From the NCBI GenBank assembly GCA_025201765.1, contig MU623383.1:1-64000 (forward strand): a stretch of DNA of 64,000 nt. Direction: 5' to 3'. Both the position numbers and the translations under genes were made by a program. This document shows positions 46,813-59,779 of the stretch, one piece after another (within the stretch, counting starts at the first letter, position 1; each line of letters begins with the position of its first letter). Below the pieces are notes generated by a model. The model was not told the origin of the DNA. It worked only from the letters and a program-made list of their open reading frames with translations, and did not search any database. This stretch comes from Daldinia sp. FL1419. Its lineage: Eukaryota; Ascomycota; Sordariomycetes; Xylariales; Hypoxylaceae.

Positions 46813-48430
46813 ATGGCTGAATTCGTACGAGCTCAGATCTTCGGAACGACGTTCGAGATTACTTCTAGGTATGCCGATTATTTACAGCGTCGCTCACCAA
46901 ACGACGTGGAACTGACATAATTATCCTACTATAGATACTCGGATCTGCAGCCTGTGGGCATGGGCGCTTTTGGTCTTGTCTGGTACGTCATGTTGTTGCC
47001 CAACCATTGCTACTTGCGCCGAACAATCGATGTCCTACAACGCAAAACAACTAACCAAATTTGAATTTGTCCTCGTGCAGCTCCGCGAAAGATCAACTCA
47101 CCAACCAGAATGTCGCTGTCAAGAAGATCATGAAGCCCTTTAGCACTCCCGTCCTAGCCAAGAGAACATATCGAGAACTGAAGCTACTAAAACACCTCAA
47201 ACACGAAAATGTTGGTTGAAGCTATATTCCTAAGGGAGATCCATAACCATGCTTATACCAATCTCTAGGTTATCTCCCTCAGCGACATCTTCATCTCTCC
47301 CCTTGAAGACATGTATGCATGCCCGACTGGAGTCTAAATATACACCACAATGCGCTAACACGTCTACCAGCTACTTCGTCACGGAACTACTCGGGACAGA
47401 CCTGCACCGACTTCTCACATCAAGACCTCTAGAAAAGCAGTTTATCCAATACTTCCTCTACCAAATTATGGTGCGTTTTCTCGTTGCAAATAGCGAACGA
47501 TAGAGAGCAGAAGACTGATGGGCGTGGAATATAGCGAGGTCTGAAGTACGTCCATTCCGCCGGTGTCGTGCATCGCGACCTTAAGCCCAGCAATATCCTG
47601 GTCAACGAGAACTGTGACTTGAAAATTTGCGATTTCGGCCTTGCTCGAGTTCAGGATCCCCAGATGACCGGATACGTCTCGACAAGATATTACCGAGCTC
47701 CAGAGATTATGCTTACTTGGCAGAAATATGACGTGGAAGTCGATATCTGGAGCGCAGGGTGTATTTTCGCCGAAATGCTCGAGGGAAAGCCTTTGTTCCC
47801 CGGAAAGGACCACGTCAACCAGTTCTCTATTATTACCGAGTTGCTCGGAACTCCTCCGGACGATGTTATCAACACAATTGCCAGCGAGAACGTAGGTTAG
47901 CTCCCACATAGTTCTGTGGGCTTTACTAACTTGGCACGTAGACATTGAGATTCGTCAAATCGTTGCCTAAACGGGAACGACAGCCTCTCAAGAACAAATT
48001 CAAGAACGCTGACCCAGCAGGTTTGTGCTAAAACTCCATATGCCTAGGTAGTTAGTTTATAGACGCGACTGACACTTTGGTAGCCGTCGATTTACTCGAG
48101 CGTATGCTAGTATTCGACCCTAAGAAGCGAATTACTGCAGCCGACGCGCTGGCGCACGAGTACCTTGCTCCTTACCACGACCCCACCGACGAACCCGTTG
48201 CTGAAGAGAAATTCGACTGGAGTTTCAACGATGCTGATTTGCCTGTAGACACATGGAAGATCATGATGTGAGTATTTTCGTAACCCCTATACCAGCACTG
48301 GTCTAGTCAACCCCGCAACTGAGGCGTCGATGACTAACAATATCGAGGCAACAGGTACTCGGAGATTCTTGACTATCACAACGTGGAATCAAGCGTGGCC
48401 ACAATTGAAGATCACTTTAATGGCCAGTAG
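46813..48430 (+). CDS. hog1: Stress-activated MAP kinase Hog1/OS-2
   Basis: MAP kinase of the high-osmolarity pathway, activated by a Pbs2-type MAPKK and acting in cytoplasm and nucleus. Nine exons, 46813-46868, 46935-46982, 47081-47210, 47269-47312, 47371-47470, 47535-47891, 47942-48020, 48084-48267 and 48355-48430, give 357 aa, as in other filamentous-fungal Hog1 proteins. Introns are 50-98 bp; those after exons 3 and 7 use GTTGGT and GTTTGT donors. Key features are the glycine loop GMGAFGLV (27-34), VAVKK with Lys49, HRDLKPSN with Asp141, DFG (159-161), and the activation motif Thr171-Gly172-Tyr173. TGY separates Hog1 from the TEY kinases (Slt2, Fus3/Kss1 types). The C-terminal [11 protein letters not shown] matches Hog1. 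This pathway is the target route of dicarboximide and phenylpyrrole fungicides. Glycogen phosphorylase lies 5.8 kb upstream in the same direction. Confidence 0.98.
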
Positions 48431-48915
48431 AGAGCGTCGGAGTTCTCAGAACAGTTCTGTACGTGGCAAGCATAATTTACGGCGATGATACTACGGTTAA
48501 AGATACTCTGCATACAAACCCGGGCCCGAATCATGTCCTGGCGTTTCGAGACAGGTTTTTGTTTGGCTTGGACTGCGCCTTGAATGATTTCCTTCGAGGG
48601 AGAGGGGAAGACTTGTCATCGGCGAGGAGTAAAAGAAAGACGGGAATATATGAGGATTTGCACTCCGCTCCCAATGGATATAAATGGTGGCGAGGCTCTA
48701 CGCGGCGGTAATATAAAGCGTAACACGGGGGCGAAGAAGCACACGCGTTAGCTGGAGGGGTGGTCATTCTCCTTTTCTCGGGATTGGATATTTGGGGGAG
48801 GGGGAGAGTGCGCGAGCTTACCGCGTCAAAAGCAAATTTTTTTGATACCGCGAGGCTACGAAGTAACAATGAAGCATTCAAAGGCGTGAGGGATAAGTTA
48901 GCCAGGAGCTTGGGC

Positions 48916-48936
48916 TTTTTTTTTTTTTTTTTTTTT
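48916..48936. repeat. Poly-T run (21 T)
   Basis: Uninterrupted T-run about 0.5 kb downstream of the hog1 stop codon. Confidence 0.9.
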
Positions 48937-51900
48937 AATCATTCAAATCAATAAGAGACAGACCGACCGACCTTGTTACGAGGCCGAACGAATAGAGAAC
49001 TCCCGGTATGGATATGACAAAAAGGGATAAAATAATAGAAGCTTTGGCCCCAACGTATATATCGTCGGCTTTATTGGTTATGTTGCGTGATTTGATGATT
49101 TGTTTGGGTGGAGTGGTATGGTTGGTTGTGTGGTCCCTGGAAGGGAGTGGTTTATACACGAGGTATCTTGACATGTGGCTGGGTTCGGGACTATGGGATG
49201 GGACTAGACGATAAAGTATCATGGGGGATGGCCTGGCGATACATACCTAGGTACCTACATATGCGCAAAGCGTCCCGAACTAGGTGTTCGCGCGAAAAGA
49301 GGAGGTTTACTACCTTGGTTCGTCTTGATGGATCATATACGGGGTTTCTATAGAAGGTGATGGTCCTCACGAATATGCCCTTGGTTAAAGAGAAAATCGT
49401 TGATTATACATAGTATCTAAATGCTAGACGGTGTGTAGGTAGTAATAAATGCTAAACTTGGTGACTTCGTCTCTGTAGATAGGAGGACTGGCCGGGATGG
49501 ATCCCGGGTATAGGGGATATTCGCCTATATGGGAGTAGTACCCGACGAGAGATATTTATAGGAGTAAGTGTAAATCTAGAGAATAGGTTTAACCTACTAT
49601 TGTGACTGGACGAGAATACATGACGGCGATAGCTGCGCTGTTGGATAGGCGTTGGTATACGGTACTAGGCCATGGCGTGCTATCGGGGGCTAAACAGGGC
49701 AGTGAGAATAGTGGTTTCCTATGAGATGGAAAGTATAGCAATCGTATGCTGATTATTCCCTTCGTTTAGAGAGTATTATATGAGCTGATGAGATGATTGA
49801 TATCTCCTACGTACCTACGTATCTATCTTATAAGTTATTAATCCGGACGGCTTGGCCCTATTTCTTCCAAGAACTGGTTGCTCTTTTGGGAGCAGGCTGT
49901 ATGATAGGTATTATGGTTATACTCTATAAACTATGAGAACATAACAATAGCTAAGGGTCTACGGATCGGAGCATTCATTTGGTAATTACCTCTTAGGTAG
50001 GTAGGTAGGTAGCTTCCTGGATCAAGTCGTCTCTAGGTATCTTCTGGCTTGAGGTTAGGGTTACTTAAATAGGCCTTTAGGGGCTTTGCGACTACTAGAA
50101 GTCGTAATGATGGTTTCACTAAAAGAAACATTCTCCACTCCATCGTTGTGCATCGACGAAGGGCTTTGGCTGTGAGAGGAGATTATAGGGGTATGCGTAT
50201 GTCAGCAAGTTGCGAGAAGGGATATCATAATGAGAGCTATAAACCACATGGAAAAGCTCCAAAGCACTCGCTATTCTCACGTACATATAACGTGCTATTC
50301 GGGTTAGCGCAATTCTCCGTAAGGTCTCGCATCGATCAACATCTACTCCGGTTCTACGAGCGTACACTGGCGAATGACTAAGTAACAGGCCTCCCAGTTT
50401 CACAACTACGTTTTGAGGCCCCAAGGCATGTTGATTCATGTGTCAGCTATATGATACATACTCTAGATACGCAGTGTTACCCGGTGCCATGCCTATGATG
50501 AATAGTCTCGTAGTCGCTATGGGGCGGCGAATGGCGGGAAATTTCCAACATGTATAGGCCCAGCGTCCAGACCCGTGGAACTCGGCGGCCCTGTCTATAT
50601 GATAGGTGCTCTATATATTCGATGCTGTCCATCGGTAACCTTTCATGGGACCGAACCACAATGACGGTGCTTCATCTACCTGGCTTAAGAGCCGTAGTCA
50701 GGGGTAAGGCAGCCTGGGATCTTGACGATTAGGCCGCAAGTTACGGTGCATTAGTTCCCGGAAAAGAATGCCTCTGAATCTGCCTCAATAGAATGTATTA
50801 TACCTCGCTACTCAGTATCTAAGTGAATAGACACGCTCTGCACTCTTAGGCACACCTCGACTCCAGCGTAATACATACACGACCACGAGTCCCAACCCCC
50901 ATGAAATACGTCATAAAACGTAACATCCACGCGCCCGTTATAGTCACAGGTACACACCGATGCCGCGGTTTCCAGATTAGGAAACCGTCAGGGCCAAGTT
51001 ATGCATCAGATTGGCCCGTAAAGCAGGACATAGATCCGTCCCCTCACCAGAAGCTAGGACCTTTTATTCCCGGGGTAGGACCTAACGCTCATCTCGATTT
51101 CTGTCTGACCGCAGCATGTGATGCAACTGCGTACCGATCTATACCAAGCTGTCAGTTTCGTTTTCGTGGAGGACGGGGGAAAAGCGCCAAGGTCTGCTCG
51201 GATCTGGCTCCCCTCCGCGTTACTGGCGTGGTTCACTACCGGTTCCTTCGTGTGATCGGGACCGTTGCTGCTCAAGATGTCGTGGGTAGGGCAACGAACT
51301 AGCTAATGCAAAACTTCAAGTTACATATCCGGGTTTGTGATGTGATTTGATGAGAACACGACGTTTAGCTAAGGAGTGCCTTGTACTAGCGTGGGGGTAG
51401 AGGAATGGGAAGGGGGGGCGTGGGTTGTCAGGGCTGGCTCTAGTATTGCGGAAATTCAGTAATAGAAGAGAGCTATTGAAACTAGTAGCTTTAGGATTTG
51501 TAGCTGAGTAACATTATAGGCAGGTTAACTGGTATCTGAACAGGAGATGCAATGGACTCTTGTCTGTATTTGGGCTAAGCAAAATGCTCAACACACATGC
51601 TCGAATACAAGGACAATATATACTACATAATCGGGATTTAGGTGAGTATTTAGAGTACTGCGTCTCACTGTAACTAATAAGTTAAATGCATATACAGATG
51701 GCATATTAGAATTATATGACTCGATAAACCGGACATGAGAAATGTAGGTGCTCAGGGCCGAAGGGCAGGCTGTACTGATTCCTCACGAAGTCAATGCTTG
51801 ATCTGTTCCTATCTAGGTACCTAACCAGCATATCAAAAGGCGGATGGCCATCTTACCTAGTCGGCGGTGCGAAGGTCTCAGACTGAGCGGGATTGAACAG

Positions 51901-54484
51901 GTGGCTCCCATGGTATATATTCTAAAGATACAGGCTAGGTAGCGATCGTGTTGATGCCTCATGGAAACAAGCTATTCCAATGTTCACCACCACGGTGTCA
52001 CTCTTTACCGAGTATATCACCACGGCTATTAATTTGTTCATATATATCTAATCTGACGATGATGCCCACCGTTATCCCTGCGATGAAGTAGTTCCGGGTG
52101 GCCAAGCAAGCGCTTTTCCAGCACATGTGAAAACGCGCATATTTGCCGCGAGGCAGAAAATTCTTCTGGTGCCGGAGCAGGCCACGCTTCTAGAACAGAT
52201 ACCAAATCTGCGGGAAGAAAATTTTCTACTTCGAGGTTCGTGTTCGATTGGAGTTTTGGAATTGAATTAGGCCTATATCGCTTTGACCTACCTATTCCGT
52301 GACCGAGTCACTTTTGATTCCGTAATCGATATACATACGCCGGATGTTAGACGTACATAACATATGGGGAAGTCGTCTGCTAGAGCTCCTGTGTGGTGCC
52401 GGACAGCCACTCGGTCGTACGTCTGGTTGCCTGAGACGACTGCAGCATATATTAATAAAGATATATGATATGTATGACAAGAGCGCTCATCGCCAAGACG
52501 TAGAGAAAGGTCTTAGATATGAGAGCAATAATTATAGTTAGATGTATACTAAAGGGTAGACATGCATGATAATTCCTGCATTGCGATGGATCTGCGCGAC
52601 TTTCTATCAACTTTGACTATGCGATGCCCCCAAGTCATACGGCATCTCGGTGACGACCGAGTCCATGTCTCCGGACAGCATAAAAAAGGATTTCTTAAGG
52701 CACAGTGCCTATAACTCGAATTCCCCATGGATCGTTTTACGGCCGTTGCTAGGGGATAGGACAGTGACTTTTACATCGTCACCGGGGTGGGAATGATCCT
52801 TCATGCTTCTACAAAATCATACTTACCTACTTTAAAGTTGGTCTAGCGGGCAGCCTCCAAGGACGACGTGACTTTGGTCTCTACTCTCGGGGATGAGATC
52901 TCGGCCTTTCGCCAACCGCAGCTGGTTTTCGTCTGGGTGAGCAAGGAGTAGATCCGATGCAATTCGATTCGGCGAGACCGTTTCAGCCGGTGCCAAGACA
53001 TTTGGCTTTTCGATATATCATTTCTACAAAACCGTTGAACTGCACATCCACGGACCCTCGGCATTCCTCGTACATAATAAGATTCGCTACCGAAACTGCC
53101 TTCGTAGATCTTAGACCCCGAGGATAAATGATGGCGTCAGAGACGCTCATAAGTGGTCGTCATCGCTGCCTCGTTCGGATTTCATGCAGGAGGCTGGTAG
53201 GTGCCACAGGGGAAGATCTCTGCTACCATAGGTGGTGGATGGATAGGTAGCCACCAAGATCTCATCCGCTCAAGGAGGTATTCGGGAGGAAGAGGGGACG
53301 TTCTGTCGGCATGCCGATCATGAGCCTCACTATAGACTCTATCCGCAAATCAGTTCCCGAGTCGTAGCTGGACGTAAGCCAGGCACGTGGAGTTGCAGAA
53401 TTTCGACGCTATGCGGTTTGTCAACGCCATTACTCGCCTTTCCTTGGCGGGGAGGCATATGCGATGGAACCGCAGACGGACCCTGCTAGGTATAATGCTG
53501 CCTCTAATGGGGGTTAGAGCTGGTTATAGTAGGTGATAGCGATGAATTGTTGAGTTACTCCTGGTTTGCTAAAGTTGCAGTTCTTATTAAATAAAAACTA
53601 CCGGGAAGTAGAAAACGAACGATATTTTTATAGCCGTTATGGGAGAGATGGGAGACACGGTCTAATTTACTTACCCTCCACTATGGATTGTCCGATATTT
53701 TTTTATACCGAGACTAGAGAGTGCTGCCTATCGTGGCCCTACTTCACTTGCCCTACTTCACTTGCCCGACCCGCCCATCCAGCAGCCACTTCGAATAATA
53801 TTGGATTGCCATATTGGTGTGCTGAGCTGTCTATCATGCACTCCAGTTTTCCTCTGTGCGACTCGTCTTCTTCCCCGACTATCCCTTTTTGTCGACCTGC
53901 AGCCGGACTCCCTGCTACTTTACCTGTGGCTGAACTCTTTGCCTCCTTTTCTTCTTTGCCTCTTCCTACCAACCCCTTGACATTGCCGACAAATCATCTT
54001 CCCGCCAGTTGATCAGCTGCCAGAACGGTTTCCTCAAGTAATGGACCTGTACGCTCGGATTATGGAGGGGGGTCCATGGCGGGAGTCCGGCAGGCAGGCC
54101 TACCTTTTGGATTGGTTGGGATGCCGAGAGGAATCTGACTGAGCCGAATGGGAAATTCCGACGCTTCCGTACGTCTCTGCGCCAGCTTCCAGAAGCTTTC
54201 CCAAATGTGCCACTGCGACACAACCCTCCACGGGAGCTTTTTCTGTCTCCTAGCCAAAGCGAACGTCTGCGGGGTTACTTGCAGGCTACACTACGCTCGG
54301 TTTATGCTATGAGTGTCGTGTGAAAATGCAGCATAGCTTACATATACCAGGGCTCTCGTATTAAATGAGATACGCGTAGTCGCCGCATCAACACTTGCTT
54401 CATCTGCAGTCATTCGTCGTTTAACTATACGTACTTTGCTATAAGTTGGTACGGGGGCTACGGATCTGAGCCTTGTTTAACTCC

Positions 54485-54524
54485 TTGGCTACCCTTGACT
54501 ACCCTTGGCTACCCTTGGCTACCT
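54485..54524. repeat. 10-bp tandem repeat (TTGGCTACCC)
   Basis: Four units of TTGGCTACCC, with one base changed in the second unit and one in the fourth. Confidence 0.8.
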
Positions 54525-54979
54525 ACGAACCTTGTATGCTCAGCCAAGTTATGAATGCCACTTTGATCTTGGGTTTCTTACGTTCTGGTCCAATTGGGTA
54601 GCGAGACCGACCCGGGGGTTCTGTGACCAAATCTCAACACTGAAAAACTTTAGTGACGGCGTTAGCATTTTGGACAATGTGAAGAAATAATGCGGCTATT
54701 AGGTTGCTAACCACCTAACCGTTAGGTTAGGACCAACCGGGAAGAATGGTACTGGTACAGGAACGGCTTGCTTACTTAGTCCAATGCCCCCGCTGATCCC
54801 TATAACCAGCGTGATCACACAAATATCCCGCCAGTTTGGACCCTGGGCTTACCGAGCCCACGGCACGCCCTCCAGTTGATGACGGCAATGATTTGACTAC
54901 CTTATGGTTTCGTACGCTGTAATCTAAGTAAGGATGGCGAAAAATGGGGGGCGCGGGGGGGCAAAGTAAAAAGCCTTTG

Positions 54980-55020
54980 CCAATGAATGCCAATGAATGC
55001 CAATGAATACCAATGAGTAG
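54980..55020. repeat. 10-bp tandem repeat (CCAATGAATG)
   Basis: Four consecutive units, the last two slightly degenerate. Each unit contains CCAAT, but the regular spacing and lack of a nearby gene suggest a simple repeat. Confidence 0.8.
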
Positions 55021-57761
55021 ACAGTACCCGATGTGTCAGCTGCCGGTGCGGTGGCTAGAAGGATAATTAGTTGTTCACGATGTCTTCTCTGCATGCTGGT
55101 AGGTGTTGCTAGCGTCATCCAGCTGGAAAGGGTCTTGACCGGGAATAGTTAAGGGTATATCGTGGCCAAGTTTGACCCTAGCTTGGAAGATATTACTTGG
55201 TGATGAGCACTAAGAGCCGTCCTGATACTCGTGATCACAATGTAGACTTGAGAGAGGTTAACTATATTTTTTATCTTGTCATTATGTGATCTATACGCCG
55301 AATATTTCTAGCCACGTGCATTAGTTCCGCTCAACTTCCGTGTCTTTAAATAGGTACTACTAGTTATAACTGAGCGTAAGGTAAATCAATGATTTTGGTG
55401 AAACAAGTTAAGAATTTTGTCTTATAAGTGATGTGATGGAATGGAAAGAAGAACGCGTCTGAGCGCTCTAAAATTTTAGGCTGGATACAGGGCATCATTA
55501 GTGGATATACCTGTGTAACATAATGGGCGTGGTGGAAGGTGGAACTTGTGTATTGTACCTCCTTCTAAGAGACCCAATGCATCCCGTGCATAATGATCCA
55601 CGCGTTAATGCATAGGTATGTAGATGTAGTTCCCAGCCCAAATCTGCCAAGACCTGGAGAAATCGGCCAATCAATCTGCTTGACCCCAGTCCCCACAATC
55701 CGACCCTTCCCTCCTTTTTAGATTTTAGACTCTGATCCGCCAGTAGATTTTGTTGTTCTGGGGGAGTTTTCTGGGGGCTCCCTGGTTTTAAAGCCACTAT
55801 GAATCCCCATGTTCGCATACCTATATCTTGCCTTAAGTACCTCTTAACCTGCCTTACGGTACATAAAAAGGCATGTATATACGAAGTATTTCCTCGGCGC
55901 AGTCCGACAAGTCTAAATTTTTACGTACCGCAAATGACATTATTGTTTGTCAATGATTTCTCAAAGAGTTCAAACCATGCTGGACCTATAGAATATTTTC
56001 ATAATATCCTAATACGGTACCTTGCATCTATTATACCTACATATATATACGTATTTAGAGAATAATGTTACTATAATCATCCCACTCTGCAGATGCGTAG
56101 GTATATATAAATATAAATCATATATTAGGCTGCGGGGCTAAAGGTAAAAAGGCTACATTTACTACCACATAGGCATAATGATGTAGGTAAGACGACGTGA
56201 GCAGCAAGGGGCCATGGCACATTTATCCCGTGCCTTCGTAGATAATTCGTAACCACCGACGCTAGTGATTTGGTTGTTTTCCGAATGGAGGGTCCACGCG
56301 ACTGGATCACGCTTCTAATATAATATATCCACGGAATTGTTTAGCAAAGCCATAAGTAGTCGCGAATACATAGGTAGGTAAGTTAAGGCTTTTATCAAGG
56401 TTAAAAACATGATGGATAGTACTAGTTGAATAACAACTTATTAACCTAGACTTATAGGGCCTATGATTACTAATTGGTTAACAATCTATACGCAACTAAA
56501 TGCAAGTGCCAACTCTTGTTCTTTAGAATGAGGCTGGATTATAAATATTATGCTCGAATCAAATAGGGATTAGTATTAACAGTACCTATTGTGCCTAGCT
56601 TGTTATAAGTAGGTACATCCCACCCGGACGGAGTCCAAGGCCCGTCTTACCTCGCTTGCCATGGCTACTAGGTACTACATACCTATAATAAGAGTTCTAA
56701 CAACAACCGATCCTATCAGTGCTCTTCTAATTGCTTAATTTGTCCTTTCCCGATTCTATATTTTCTCTATGATACAAATGAGGGGAAGCGTTCTCCATGG
56801 CTGGTAAATACCTTGTTTACATGTAAGTTACTAATAAATGTTGCGGACTTTCTTCGCGATTGGAGACTTTAAAGGTACCCAAGTAACGAATAGTCTTGTA
56901 TCAAACACTAAAAGAAATTCCTAATTTATAGGCTATGGTGGTTTGCGTATATGCATACCTATCATATTATTTCTTTCCTGGTTTTTGTGTGCCGTTGGCC
57001 CCCGAGATACAATTATACGATCGAATGGCGAGAGGCATACGAAGCGTCATGTGTATACTTACATATAATGATCCATGCATTTATTAGATGCAGGTGGTTG
57101 TCTTGGCTTCGTACAGGGGACTGCACTCCACAGTTCGGGCGAGCCATCAGCATCCTTTCAACTTATCCTAGTTGGAAAGTAGTCATATGTGGTCACGTAT
57201 TAACAGCTATTAAGAATGAGGACCCCCACCTCGGTTTTTTACCTTTTCCCACATTCCCATATGTCTCCGTACTGCTATCCTATTCCCTGGGTCTCTGGGT
57301 CCTAAAGTTGTCTTCCTAACAATTCGGCCCTCCACCGCTACGACTCCCCTTTTCAGCCGCTTCCCCCGATTCATCATCGTGCGAGTATTTCTTTTATCTA
57401 TTTCTCCTCAAACGATTTTAACCGCTAGTTTGTAACAAATACCGGTCAATACCGGTCGGACCCGGGTCGTTCGGGGGGCAACTTCAGACGAAGGATTTAC
57501 AGTGCAGCATTTATCGGTATTGTTGGAGATCGCTCGTACATAAGATAGTTCGCAATAAGTCGTCGTTTCGTTTGGTATGTTTCATATGCATCTCTTTCAT
57601 TAGCTTAGTCTGGTACCCTTCCTACCTCTTCCTGCCTCGTCCTACCATCCTACTGTTTTACTTGTCCGATGGTTTCGCGTGCGACTAAGACACACGGTTT
57701 CGGTCCAAGTTCTGGTGCCGCATTATTATCTTCGCCGACGTCCTCCTGCTCAACAAGCAAC

Positions 57762-57826
57762 ACACACATACATACATACATACATATCTGACACACACAC
57801 TCACACACACATGCACACACACTCAT
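57762..57826. repeat. CA / TACA microsatellite
   Basis: CACACA and TACATACA tracts, compound and interrupted. A second CT/CA compound tract occurs at about 58161-58204. Confidence 0.85.
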
Positions 57827-59732
57827 TCTTCCTTCTCCGACAATATCCCTCTTCCCTGTCTTCCTGTTTATAGGCGATCCAGTCAAGACCCCTTGTCAAG
57901 TGTCATGTTTCCGCAACAACGTGCAGTCCGAGGGTTTTCCTTTCTGCAATGGAACCCTAAGCGAATGGGTACTCGAGTGCGGATAGATGCTCTCTGCTTT
58001 TACCATATATAAGCGTCTTTTGATAATTCTATAGTTATTTCGTATATCCTTAATTTGCCCGTTTACTGCCGACTAGTAAACGCGTTGATATATGAGTTGT
58101 CTATCTATATCTACCTGTTTAATATTAGTTGGTATATTTGCGTACATACAACCGCACATATCCCTCTCTCTCTCTCACACTCACTCTCACACACCCACAC
58201 ACATATATATGTATACATTTACGTGCATATAACTTACGGACAACTCTTTTTGCGGATTCCGGGTTCAGTTAAAACCTTTTTTCCAAGAGCTAGGCATCCT
58301 ACTTTAGGCGCCTAACTAACATAGTAGTTCTATTCCAATTGGCTATAAGGTAGTTCCAGCTTCAATATGTTACCTCTTGTCTTCACTGTCGACTTCTATT
58401 ATATAAATTCTTAACTAATCCCCGAATGGCGCATAGTGTGCTCCGTGCTTCCTAGTATGCTACTAACCTTTTACCCACTAACGGTTACTTAAGTATCATG
58501 CAGTTACTTGGGTTGCTCATTGGTCTTTCCCGTTTGTGGTTTCCCTGCATCTACAAATCAAGACCTACTCCCCCATGTCATGTCACTGGACTCCAGTCTT
58601 CTCCGGGACCCTCCCCCTACCTGCATGGTACGTACTTGGGTATCGACATATTGTACCTTGACCTATACGATAGCGTACCTGAATACGTACCTCACCATAC
58701 ACTTTATCACCCACTTTACTCATTGTATAGCCGAGTTGGTACTTTCCTTCAACTTCGATGTTACATCCTACCTTAAAAATTTCCACTTAATTGCACTGCA
58801 CCTGAACCCCGCCCAGACGCGCTAGCTTCGTTATGGTAACTACTAGTACCTAGCCACCTACGAGGATAGGCTGTTAGGTGCGTACTGGGCTCCTTAAAAG
58901 AGCGCCTTCCGTTCCATGGGCAATTTACCGCAATGGGCGGCATTTACAAATTTCGAAATTTCTATCCCGTCCCTTAGACGTGGGACCCCCCAGACTAAAA
59001 GACTAATCATCTTCCTCCCCAGTCTAGGTAGTCCCGCTGGCAGTCCAGCAATTCCAGGTAGATTCAAGATAGTCTAGGTCATTCTAGCTTCGAAACATCG
59101 CGTGTCCCTCCTTCGCATCGAATCAGCTCAGCTCCGTCCCTCGCTTACTACCCGGCGATCGATTTCCTCCAGAAAACCAAGAAACTAAGGAACCAAGACA
59201 CCAAGATACCAAGATATAGTCCCCCCGGTATTCCTTGGTTTGGACTACGTTCTTTTAGTCTGTTAATGTGGTAACCACACCATAACTCTTTAATTTTGGG
59301 ATCATGTTGTTTGTTTTGAGGATTACTTTAATCCATCGTCGCTGTTAGCTTTTATACTCTGGCAGGGCTGAATTGCTCGGAAAACTAAAGAGAAAAAAAT
59401 AGCCCAAGTTATTCGCTTGCTCGTCTCTCTCCCCTTTGCGCGCCTGCAGTACTAGGTAGTTTGGGTCTTCTGCCGTAACACACCTAAGATCGTCCGACTG
59501 TGGTACCAACGGGCGTTTTGAGGTGGCTTCTTAGTCCAATACTCTCCCGCTTAGGACTCCATACGAGAAAGGAGGTAAAGAGAGAGAAAAAAGGGGTGTG
59601 CGCGTGCGACTAAGCGTTGTTGTCCAATTATTGTCCAGTTCGGGGTGCGACAGGAAAGCTTTCTACGAAGGGGTGCGACAAGACTCGCCGCGAGCGGCCC
59701 GGAATTGAAGCGTTACGATTCTTCGCAAGACC

Positions 59733-59779
59733 ATGATGTTTTAATGGAACATGACTTCTGTTCTCCCCGCATTACTTAG
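59733..59779 (+). promoter_or_regulatory. Two candidate uORFs at the transcription-factor start
   Basis: uORF1 is ATG ATG TTT TAA at 59733-59744. uORF2 starts at 59744 (ATGGAACATGAC), runs 11 codons and stops at 59779, overlapping the first in-frame ATG of the main gene (59751) in another frame. Whether they are in the mRNA depends on the transcription start, which cannot be seen. Confidence 0.45.

Larger units (their letters stand above)
48431..59750. other. Largest gene-free interval (11.3 kb)
   Basis: No gene is supported. A 21-base T-run lies at 48916-48936. Tandem repeats occur at 54485-54524 (10-mer) and 54980-55020 (10-mer), with CA/TACA microsatellites at 57762-57826 and CT/CA at 58161-58204. 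Several open frames exceed 100 codons (50119-50439 minus, 50901-51302 plus, 53566-54012 plus, 56951-57319 plus), but none shows a family pattern, and they overlap frames of similar length on the other strand. GC content varies: 50-54 kb is more GC-rich than 55.3-56.7 kb. The last kilobase includes candidate leader sequence of the transcription-factor gene. Confidence 0.5.

Noticed and set aside
50901..51302. 133-codon plus-strand frame with an ATG
   Set aside because: No family resemblance, and an equally good minus-strand frame of about 80 codons overlaps it; not supported without homology or expression.
53566..54012. 148-codon plus-strand frame
   Set aside because: Does not start at a credible ATG and has Pro/Leu/Ser-rich composition in a C/T-rich tract; minus-strand frames of similar length overlap.
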